DNA of 64,000 nucleotides from Diprion similis. Taxonomy: Eukaryota; Arthropoda; Insecta; Hymenoptera; Diprionidae. Where the stretch lies: contig NC_060106.1 in NCBI RefSeq assembly GCF_021155765.1, positions 21,416,031 through 21,480,030 of the forward strand. Direction: 5' to 3'. Numbering within the stretch: the first letter of the stretch is position 1; each line of letters opens with the position of its first letter. Positions 52,301 to 61,455 of this stretch are shown here, one piece after another. The notes below the pieces were generated by a model that was not told where the DNA came from, searched no databases, and saw only the letters and a list, made by a program, of their open reading frames with translations. Both the position numbers and the translations under genes were made by a program.

Positions 52301-53550
52301 CATTGACTCGTGTAGAACGCATTTTGCGACGACATCATGCAGTAGCCAATTATTGGGTAACATAGAAAACCCGTGTTATAGACCAAACACCAAACGCTAC
52401 AGTTTCAACAAGAGCGTTAACAAAATTGTAATCTTAACCACAGGTTGTTTACCATCAACCAAACTGGGGTATATAAGAAGCTGATACATGCAAATAGGAA
52501 ACAATCCACGTTTCCTTCCGCTGCAATATGATCACACGATAATACGTATAAACCAAGAGAACTAGATTAAATCTCCTATGTAACGTGCGCGGAAGCTTGA
52601 GATTGTAAATACTTGGAAAATGGATCATTTTTAAAATATACGATTTGTTCGTATAATATACCGGCAGCATATGTAGAGAGAGAGAGAGAGAGAGATATTA
52701 GAGGTGAAATATGATGTGTCACTAAAATCGCTGCTGCAACGTTCGCGCAATTTTAGAATGACCGATTTCCATGCGATAGAATTTCGACGATATTACAATC
52801 ATTAGTATAAAACTTGTGGCAATTAACGTTATTTTTTCACAGCAAAATGGCGTTAAAACATTATATGCTGATTTTCATAGAAATGAAATTTTTTACCAAA
52901 ACTGGTGATCGTATAAAATATTTAACGCAAAAAGTAACTTGAGTTATTCTCTGCTTCCCAGTATAACCAGCATTTGCATGTATCTGTAATCCTGATACAG
53001 GCTCAATGCATATGATGCGCAAGATGTGTTTCATTCACAAAATACTTTCTCTAATCATTGGATTTGTATTCAAGGTTGCAGTCGAACGGCCATCAATCCG
53101 ACTGAGGTACTGATCGAAATATTTATATACTTGCTATATAAAACTTGCCCAACTTATACCACATAGATGTAAACAATTGCAATGGTTTGTCTTACCAATT
53201 ATTCTGCAGGAATCGTTTACTCAAATCTGACTTAGAGTTGAAAGAAACAGTTTACTATATACTCTCAGAAACTCAAATGGTGCTAACCACATTGCATGAG
53301 TCAATAAACAGTTTATTTTCTTCCAAGAAAAGTGACAAACAAGCTTGAGTAGCTAGCAGACTGGCTATTTGAAAATCGTAGTTACTCGGTTAATGAATTG
53401 CAATAGCATTTCAAGGAAGACAAAAGCAATTCAAAATGGATGGTACCATTAGAAACAACTCACCAGAGGAGAAAGGAGCTAGACTTTCGGGACGTTTATC
53501 CATCTCTATGCCCTCCACTTGCGCCTTGGAAGGTGTGTAAAGCTTATGAT
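37382..53550 (-). CDS. Rho guanine nucleotide exchange factor, Lbc/GEF-H1/AKAP13 type (C1-DH-PH)
   Basis: Activates Rho GTPases by nucleotide exchange; related to vertebrate ARHGEF2/18/28 and AKAP13 and to fly Cysts. Nineteen exons by rising coordinate: 37382-37676, 37769-38481, 38956-39135, 39229-39443, 39665-39931, 40057-40334, 40683-40912, 41127-41679, 42277-42336, 43533-43604, 44893-45079, 45263-45401, 45494-45569, 45847-45999, 46740-46921, 47031-47180, 47312-47697, 47772-48089, 53464-53550. From the ATG at 53503 they give exactly 1497 residues. The N-terminal 435 residues are acidic and Ser-rich. An atypical C1 zinc domain (CDFC, HCENC, VHQSQGC) spans about 446-497. The DH domain, starting KRQEHIYEF and containing RLTKYPLLVEPLI, spans about 645-840, and the PH domain about 850-1020. 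Then come coiled coil, the family signature RRAETFAGFD, more coiled coil and a Gln/His-rich tail. The frame is open upstream of the ATG, so a longer N terminus from an undetected exon is possible. Confidence 0.9.
37425..37505 (-). repeat. CAG/CAA-rich coding repeat (polyglutamine tail)
   Basis: Imperfect CAG, CAA and CAC codons in the last RhoGEF exon encode runs of Gln and His, such as HHHHYQQQQQQQ. Such repeats often vary in length between individuals. Confidence 0.9.
38711..38722. promoter_or_regulatory. NRF1/Ewg-like site inside a RhoGEF intron
   Basis: TGCGCATGCGCG lies in the 38482-38955 intron of the RhoGEF, in a locally CpG-richer stretch (about 38640-38830). It could mark an internal promoter for a short transcript. 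No start codon or exon is assigned to it. Confidence 0.35.
48909..48949. repeat. (CT)n microsatellite
   Basis: CT repeats with a few interruptions inside the long first RhoGEF intron. Confidence 0.9.
50600..51130. promoter_or_regulatory. CpG-richer patch in the first RhoGEF intron
   Basis: This stretch is clearly richer in C, G and CpG than its surroundings, with a CCACCT hexamer repeat (about 50907-50928) and GACT repeats (about 50941-50955). It sits in the 48090-53463 intron, and could be an internal promoter with the first exon of a shorter RhoGEF isoform on the minus strand. Short open frames on both strands here show no known domain. Confidence 0.3.
52675..52694. repeat. (GA)n microsatellite
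   Basis: Ten GA units in the long RhoGEF intron. Confidence 0.95.
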
Positions 53551-54974
53551 CTGGAACAAATTATTCCTTTCATAGTTTAACAGTTTAAATATACATTGAT
53601 AATCATCTCTGAAGACAGAACTGAGAAATAATCGTTCTGGTTAACTACTATTTATAAATTTCTGCCACGGCATCAGTGTTTTAGTTAAATTACAGCTCTA
53701 GAGTACATTTTTCCTCAATGTTCGAGTTAGATTAACGGCGATAGGAAGCTGTTGCAATTTGACGATTGTTTCAACATTTACATGAAGTTTTAATAAAAGA
53801 ATATAAAGATAGATTAAGATATTATCCATTGCAGCATGATAAAAGGTTTACACATTTTCTAAAAGCAAAGGTCATCTTGCTGTTAAATTTTAAATCGGAG
53901 TTCACAAACCGAAGCTATAATTCTCTGCTTGTTCAGACCATTATATGTGGACATGAATTATTTGAGAAAGTTGGGAAATAAGTAACGGACGATGGCAGAC
54001 AGCCGTGTGCCGTCTTGTTGCCAGGGAAAGCCGTGTATTGACAAGGGGTATTGCTGCTTTCTCACACTCGTTGTTCAACCATTTTTCACCACTTGTGCTA
54101 CGAACAATGCAACGCTCCGATACATACCAAGCGTAAATCGGAACGTGGAAGTCCATTTGAGTGAAAATTTATTCCGTATTTTGAGTAAATAAACACAACG
54201 TCTTGACAGGACTCTTTGACAATACACAAATTATCACGGCGCGCCGCCGGCCATTTTCTATTCCTGGCTCTGGTGCCGCCTCACGATTCATTCGGAAGAG
54301 AGACGAATGCCGCGTTATGTCCAATTCGAATTGTCCACCAATCGAAAGACGGTGAAACTCATCATGGCAGTCATCGGAGCCGGCCATTCAGTCAATAAAA
54401 TCGTTTTTATTCCATGTTTCGGATAAAAACGTTTCATGACAGCTGTGATTTTAAGGTTAGAATCATGTAAAGGTTGGAATTTCCGTGTGAAAATTACCAA
54501 AAACAAAAGATTTCCAGCAAGCTGTGACAGCTCGGCACAGTGTGATACAATAGTGTAACGATATTGGCTGGGTCTAACGGAAAACGCCAATAATATCAGT
54601 TTTTGTCGAAATTTGTCGGCTGCTGTAAAGCTCTCACAGTAGTTCACGTATCGTTTTGAATTGTACAGAAAAAAAAGAACGACGTGATAGCCAGTGGATT
54701 TGGGAAACGCAATATATTCCGCAATGCATGATGAAATTGTCGTTCGATTTATCTGTGTAACAAATTAGCGGAGTATCATCGAGGATTATCAGGTTACTTT
54801 CTTGTTATAAAACTGTAGCGATTGGTGTAGAGTGTATTGAAAGGCTAGAATCGAATGTAGATCTTTGATCCTTGCCTATTACAGTAAGAACGTAATACGC
54901 GTTCTGCTATATACTTAACTTGCGGATAAACCCCGCCGTCGTTTTAAAAAGTGATCAACTTTGAATCAAAAAGT
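53551..54974. promoter_or_regulatory. Divergent region between the RhoGEF and APRT
   Basis: About 1.4 kb with no supported protein gene. A GC-rich patch around 54235-54260 (GGCGCGCCGCCGGCCATTTT) resembles a promoter with a pleiohomeotic/YY1-like GCCAT core. The interval probably holds the RhoGEF 5' UTR exons on the minus strand and the APRT promoter on the plus strand. Confidence 0.45.
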
Positions 54975-55885
54975 ATGGATGAAGCTCATCGTCTGAAGAT
55001 AGCAGTCGTAAGAAATGCCATCGGCACGTACCCTGATTTTCCAAAACCAGGAGTTATATTCAGGTAAATTTTACAAAGTTGAGTATTTCTAAAGAAACAC
55101 ATGTTGTACACAAATGTAAAACAGATTCCGAGTGTTCTATTAAATAATTCTTGCTGCGTTAATTTCAGAGATGTGTTCAGCATTCTGACCAATGTGAGTG
55201 CGTCGCAGGTATTGATGGACCTCATGGTGGAACATGCAAGGTCGTTAGGAATTGATGTGATTGTAGGTTTGGATGCCAGAGGATTTTTGTTTGGACCCTT
55301 AATAGCTGCCAAACTTGAGAAACCATTCGTACCGATCAGAAAGAAAGGCAAGTTGCCTGGTCGAGTTCTTTCTCAGTCTTTTAAACTCGAGTACGGGGAG
55401 GCAAGTATTTAAGTTGCTTCTCTTATCCATTCGGCTGTAAACATATTTGAATACATACATGTAATCTGAAATTATCATTGTTTAAACTCACTTATTTCAG
55501 GATACTTTTGAAATACAAGAAAATGTTCTGGGTAAAAGGAAACGTGTGCTCGTCGTTGACGATCTTCTTGCTACTGGAGGTGTGATAGAAATAACAGATA
55601 TTAACAAGCCTTGTCTATCTTTGGAATATACTTATCTCTTCTTTGGAGAATAGTTTTATATTATAGTGTTGTTTTAAAAAAGGAGAGCAATTTTTGCATG
55701 TGCAATGCAGATAGAGGTTACAGGACTTAATACCAATTTTAATTCCAGGCACAATGGCGGCAGCTACTCAGTTATTGAATTTAGCTGAGGCGGATGTTCA
55801 TTGCCTGGTAGTAATAGAGCTAACATCACTGAATGGACGCAGCAAATTGTCGGCTCCTGTACACTCCATCGTACAATTTGAATAA
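54975..55885 (+). CDS. APRT: Adenine phosphoribosyltransferase
   Basis: Purine salvage enzyme: adenine plus PRPP gives AMP and pyrophosphate, in the cytosol. Exons 54975-55063, 55169-55400, 55501-55579 and 55749-55885 join to 178 residues, the normal length. Key motifs are PDFPKPGVIFRDV at the N terminus, the VGLDARGFLFGP loop, the flexible-loop RKKGKLPG, and the PRPP-binding signature VLVVDDLLATGGT near residue 120. The intron after exon 2 begins GCAAGT rather than GT: the exon ends TACGGGGAG and the next begins GATACTTTTG, which keeps the conserved frame, whereas reading through meets a TAA within three codons. The gene converges with TBC1D31, with 285 bases between the stop codons. Confidence 0.96.
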
Positions 55886-56170
55886 TTAAACTTATAAAAG
55901 ACGCACAATACACCTGAGAAAACATTCCAAAAATCATTGTAGAAATCGATAATTTCCACGTACAATTATTTTGTATATTTTCAGAGTTAATATATGTTTC
56001 TCATTGTATACACTATGTATAATATTCTTGTTCCAGCGACAAATATTCAACGTTCAGACGTTTACTTGAGTACAGTACGCCCAATTCATTCTTGAATGCA
56101 AAGACTGAGAACATAGGTCTTCCCTATAATATCTCGTACCATTCAATGTTCTTCCGGTGAAAGACTTGCG

Positions 56171-58838
56171 TTATTTACAAATTGTGGTTTGTGTAGTAGT
56201 ACCAGAGTCCAGTGTTTCTAACAATGTTTGAACTTCGAATTCCAATTTTTGTACTTGACTTTGCAATGTTTGACACTGTTTAGCTTGTAATTCTTGTTCT
56301 ATAGCTTGATCTTCTGTCTCGATGCTGAACTCTTCGAGATTATGGGACTTCTTATGATTCCCATTTTGCTTGTAGAGATTTTTCAAACTGAACTTGTTGT
56401 TAGAAATTTTTGCTTCGTAACATCGGCGTTGCTCTGGAAATTACAAACACATAAATTTGTCATTCAAAATACTTGGTATTAGTTAGAATATAAAAACCAT
56501 AATTGCAATTCTGGATCTCAAAACCATACTTTTGATATAGTCGAAGTATCAGATAACTCACCATCTACTCTAGCAGCCTCAATCTCTTTTAGAAAATTGG
56601 CTCTTTCTATTTGCAGTCTTTTTTCTTCCATGGCTTTTAACTGACAACGTTTGCTATGTCTAAGTATTGTTGCTTGCTCCTCATTTCGTTGTAATCTTTG
56701 CAGTTCCAATTGTGAATCCTCCGTAAGATACTTTGGATACTGGTCATTCAAAAATGAGGGGTATGGTCCTGTTTTAGGTAACCGACTCATCGTGCTCCTT
56801 AGTTGATATAAAAGTTTTCAAAATAATTTTTTTCAGGAAATGAGATTCGAAAATGTACTTTGTTTTAAAGTGAGAATAGTGTACCTCAAATATCTGTCCG
56901 GGTGGAGATGGTATGGTGTATTTTGATCTAATCTACGTGCCACTTTCAATAAATCAACGACTCTTACATGCCCCTGGGCATGGTAGAATTGTGTAAAGTC
57001 TTGGGTGGAATGCAATTGAGACATGATAACTTCACGTGAACAAATGCTGTAGGCAATTGAGCTCATTAATAAAAGAGTCGAGCGTCCAGATGAGAAAAGA
57101 TGATCCCATAAAATCAGCCATTCATCTCTAGAAAGTACTTCACTCAGCGTAGTTTGCAGCAAAGGCCAAATGTATTCACTTGACGTTACACCTTTTTCAC
57201 AAAAGTAATTTAGCAGTGAAGGGTCAGCTTCGGATAAAACATTTTCTAGCATAGCTAAAACGTTCAACGGAGGTAAAGGATGATATTCGAACCATCGTTG
57301 GCAATAGTTTGATAATACCGAGATGATAATTTCAAAAGCGAGCAGGTGATTTCCCTGAAACAGTAACTTTATGTGTTATTTGTTTCAATACTAATTGCCA
57401 TACCTGAAATTGCAGCAAGAATTTTGACTACCTGAAAAACAACAATGAATGGAAAAACGAGCCGTGGCAAAAAGGTGCTCTGTGAGAGCAGAGGACACCA
57501 ATGAACCAAACAGTTGATGATCGTGCTCAGAACCAAGGCCTTGCCCTTATCCGCCAATGGATAATCGACCAAAATCTTCTCCATGAGTCCTTGCTGAGGG
57601 GTTTTGTTGGTCAAAGCTGAGTAGGCACATAGATTTCTCGGCAACTCCAATATTGACGCCCATATGAGTGAGCGATGTTTACGTGGATACTCTCCAAACT
57701 CTTTTAATATGGGTATAAGTCTTTTCAAATTTAATTCTTCTTGTATATATTGTCTGACACACCTCAAGTGATGACCCGAGTCATGAGAACGAGACTGATT
57801 CGGCTTAAAGATCTTTGCCTTCTGCTTGTGCTCGAATGATAACAAATTATCCGCTACTTCCAATCTTAGGCTTCCCGCTATGTCAATGTACGCAATATAC
57901 CTCCCATTCGGCGATATACTAAGGTGATTAACTGCCACCAGAGGATTACTTGACGATAGTGGCACAACGCGAGATGTACTCAGATCTACAAAGTGCAAGG
58001 TGTGATCGGAGCGTAGGATAGCCAAGATTTTGTTAGCGCCTCCATCCAGCACTTGGGGCAAAAAGCTGAGCTCTTTTATACAGGCCAGTCCGCTAGGTAA
58101 TTCAAGACATTTGATCAAGTCCCATTTGAAGGTGTTTATGATGACGACGTTGTTCGGAGTTCCTGCCATCACCATCGCCCGTCCATCTCTTGTAAACTGA
58201 TAATCGCAAACGTCTCGTAGCCCGAATGGTTTCACGTCAATTTTAGTGTCTTGATCAAGCCGTTTAAACTCCCAGACTTGTAGTGTACAATCTCGATACA
58301 GTACAGCTATGATACCTGTTGACGAAAAACTAGCTCGGCGAACGTTAACACTGGTAGTGAAAAATCGGAGTTGATGAACCTTGCTCAACGTAGAAAGGTC
58401 CCACATTATAACTTCTTTTGAGGAAGTAGTCAAGGCATAATTCTTGTAAGTTGAGATATGTTTTACAGGGAATTTGTGGCCGATGAGTGAGCATTGCTCT
58501 CTGGCATCTCCACTTATTTTTGTGACTTTAATCGTTCCATCAAGCGATCCCACAAGTATTTCGATTTTGTTCAGAGGATTAAAAGCTATAGACGTACAAG
58601 ACTGTACTGTCCCTAACTTGCAGTATCTCATGGATTCTCCAAGTTCAACTAGGATAATCAGTCCTTTGGAATCAACGGCTAGAAGGCGATTTTCCGTTTC
58701 ATCGAAGGCAAGCCGTGTCAGTTGCCGTTTAGCTGTCCGACAGCTGCCTGACGTATTTGACTTCACATCATCAGCCAACAGGTCTAGAATGTAGCTGTGC
58801 GATATTTTTTTCAAGCAAATCCACTTCTTGACATTCAT
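56171..58838 (-). CDS. TBC1D31: TBC1 domain family member 31 (WDR67)
   Basis: Homologue of TBC1D31/WDR67, a centriolar-satellite protein with WD repeats and a TBC (Rab-GAP-like) domain, linked in vertebrates to cilium formation. Exons by rising coordinate: 56171-56433, 56562-56797, 56885-57354, 57432-58838; they join in phase to 791 residues, shorter than the roughly 1066 of human. The 1407-base first exon encodes the WD-repeat half (residues about 40-330, for example EVIMWDLSTL and CTLQVWEFKR) and the start of the TBC fold (HRSLIWASILELP, near 395). The TBC domain runs to about 600. The last about 150 residues are Glu/Gln/Lys-rich coiled coil. The classical IxxDxxR and YxQ finger residues are not evident, so GAP activity is doubtful. 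Confidence 0.94.
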
Positions 58839-59666
58839 AATCGGCCTCAGAATTATGATTATAATCTATCTACGCCAAATATAACGCAATTAATGCTGGT
58901 ACGAACATTGTACACATTACATATATTCAATTACCTTTGGATATTAATTGCGCGAACCGCCATTTGTAAACAACTATGACCATCTATTTTCTGATAGGCT
59001 GTTACTTTTTGGCGGGAAAGCTTGGTATTCTCCAAAGTGAATGCCTAATTGTAAGGCGTAAAAGGTAACTGTAGCCTGCTGCCACCTGGCTTCTAGAAAC
59101 TGAAATACTTATCAGTGTGAAGAAAGCAGAGCACCGAATAAAAATGAAAATTTTTAATCTAGTAAATAAACGTTATAAACAATTTGTGATCATTACAACA
59201 ATTTCACAGCGGATTTTTTATTAAATATATCGGTGACGCTGTGGTTTATTGAAAAAATACTTTCAATTCTTAAAGGTTTTGTAAGAAAATTGGCTGTGCT
59301 AATGATATTTAACAATTATCGTCTCTAAAACTTGACTTGTTGGCGTTGTAAATTTTGCACGAACAAGTGTTTCTCAAGGCCTCGATAGTGATCGTGGCCA
59401 ATGCCGGCCGCATTCGGATAAAACAAAAGAGCGAGTAAAGTGACAATTCCTACGCCGGTGAGATGCGCAGAGATGCGCGCGCAGTTCTCGATCGTACTTC
59501 GAGAGAATTTGAAAACACACGTCTGGGAGTTACGTCGCGGTGTTTCGTGTTCGTGTGGCGGTGTTTGTTACCTGGAGTCCGTCGTGTTTAGTGATCAATT
59601 TAACCGTAGTTCTGTTGATAAAGTGACGTGATGAGTGATAATTATTAACACCTGAGAAACGGAATC
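58839..59666. promoter_or_regulatory. Divergent promoter region upstream of TBC1D31 and of the gene starting at 59667
   Basis: About 830 bases between two outward start codons. The right third (about 59395-59640) is CpG-rich, with GCGCGCGCAG and TCGCGGTGTTTCGTGTTCG, and resembles a 5' UTR of the plus-strand gene. An open frame of 63 codons at 59440-59631 has no known domain and probably is untranslated leader. Confidence 0.45.
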
Positions 59667-59679
59667 ATGCAGAGAAGTG
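59667..59679 (+). CDS. Candidate first coding exon of a gene continuing past the window
   Basis: An ATG in the context GGAATCATGC starts MQRS, then the exon ends with one extra base at a strong donor, GTGAGT (59680). It follows a CpG-rich leader and precedes more than 4 kb without supportable exons, the pattern of a short first coding exon before a long first intron. The product cannot be named from four residues. The alternative is that translation starts elsewhere. Confidence 0.35.
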
Positions 59680-60628
59680 GTGAGTAGCATTGATCCTCTT
59701 CAACATATCTAGTAATCAGTAAGTAAAACGTGCGAATAATATCACTCTCGCTCACGTCACAACGTACCGACGACCATTTTGAGGGCGCCAAATATTTGCG
59801 TCAATCCATGGCGTCAATACGCAGCCATGCAACGCGGCTTCGCAAGCCTCGACCGGTCAATACATCGCGAGCCTAACCTATCCTATCCTATCATTGGTTT
59901 GCCGGAGGTTCAAGCAAACGAACGGATTAGTTGCTACTAACTAAGTTGTGTGTAGGTTTTAATCCTGTCATGCCAGTCGCTGATGATATTAACTGCTGCA
60001 TTTGGTCATATTTTTTATTGCAATCCACACGTCGCCCTTGAAATAAGTAACTCACAAGATCGGCGTTGTGCGTATGCCAAGAGGACAAACGAAGTATCAC
60101 CGCACCTGCGAAATACGTAGATATACGTATTCGGTTTGTTTATGAAACCTGAGCGATGCGGGACACCTGTTAGTAGTTTCTTTCGACAGAATAGAACATT
60201 TTTTTTAGTGGAAATAGCGCGCTTCGAAGTACAACGTAACAAAGCATCGAAACTATTAATTTGTAGTAGGAGAAGATTAAACAAATGAAAACGGCGATAT
60301 GAAGGGCCGCGGTTTTCCTTTTATCAACAAGTACTTTAAAGGTCATGAAAGAACGATAATTGATAGAAAACAAAGCTGAGGATCGAATAATAATTTCACG
60401 CAGTTGGACGGCGTGCAAGTGTTCAACAGGCATCCCTTGATTAAATAATAAATAAATCATCCTCGGACTGTCTCGTTTGTCTCGCTCTCTATACGTCTGT
60501 TTATTTTCAGTTACAGTTTTCCTTCAAACCGAGGCTGGTAAAATACATACATACAGTCATATGCGTACTACGTGGTCTACGCGACAGACAGTTTACAACA
60601 TTATCTCAAGATAAACATAGGAGGGCCG

Positions 60629-60666
60629 AAAATAGGTCCCCAAACAAACTGGATGGGGACTATTTT
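60629..60666. repeat. Short hairpin-forming inverted repeat
   Basis: AAAATAGGTCCCCA at 60629-60642 pairs with TGGGGACTATTTT at 60654-60666, with one bulged base and an 11-base loop. It could be a structured RNA element or a tiny transposon remnant. Confidence 0.6.
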
Positions 60667-61237
60667 TCACGTCCTGTCCTGAAATGGACAAAAAGACGCT
60701 TGTATCGCGAAGCTTGTGAAACAGCAGCGTTGTGTTGCAACAGTAGATTTATTAATTAATTTCAATATGCACCACCGTGACACAGGCGGCAGCGCTGCCG
60801 AGTCGGGACAAAACTGGGTTAAAATACGAAATTTGACACCCGTGGCAGCTGAGAGTCGATCATCGGACGAGTTTCTACCTACATTCTAATTTTAAACGAC
60901 TCTGTAAAAGTCCCATCGCTTTCGAACAAGTCGTATCTTACATACGCACGTATATAAACACAGCGAGTGCCTCGTATATACTCGATGGAATTCAGTTAGA
61001 TCCGTTTTGAAGCAAAAAATGGTGCGAGGGTGACGGAAGAAAAGAAGGACGATACGCCGCGGAGGTTCTCAACCCTGAGCGCTTAACCCTTTCAGTCACA
61101 TTTAGTAGGATTCTCAGCGTCCCACCTAAAGAATTTTAATGTCCTAACCTCATCACAGTTTATTTACAACTTCAAATGATCTTTGTTATTTCGTATGACT
61201 ATTAAAATATAGAAAATTCTAATTTCATAGTTTGTTC

Positions 61238-61455
61238 GATTTTATATCCGCCATATTGGTCTCACCATCTTGGATTTAGAAATGGTCAAACTCTGACTTC
61301 AGATTCGTGATCGACGACCACAAAAACCACCTAAAAAAAAGTTTGGGCTAGAATCATCAAATTTTTGATAGTTTTTTTGATTTTACATCCGCCATATTGG
61401 ACCCGCCATTTTTGATTTAGAAATTATTACATTCTACTTCAGATTTGTGATCAAC
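61238..61455. repeat. Two diverged direct repeats with CCGCCATATTGG motif
   Basis: About 78 bases starting at 61238 (GATTTTATATCCGCCATATTGG) recur at 61379-61455 with roughly 75-80 percent identity, including the following GGATTTAGAAAT and CTTCAGATT blocks. The spacing is 141 bases. This looks like two copies of a dispersed or tandem non-coding repeat. Confidence 0.75.

Noticed and set aside
54169-54387. 72-codon minus-strand frame beginning MAGSDDCHDEF as a RhoGEF first exon
   Set aside because: I found no donor site that would join it in phase to the acceptor at 53551; it may be untranslated leader instead.
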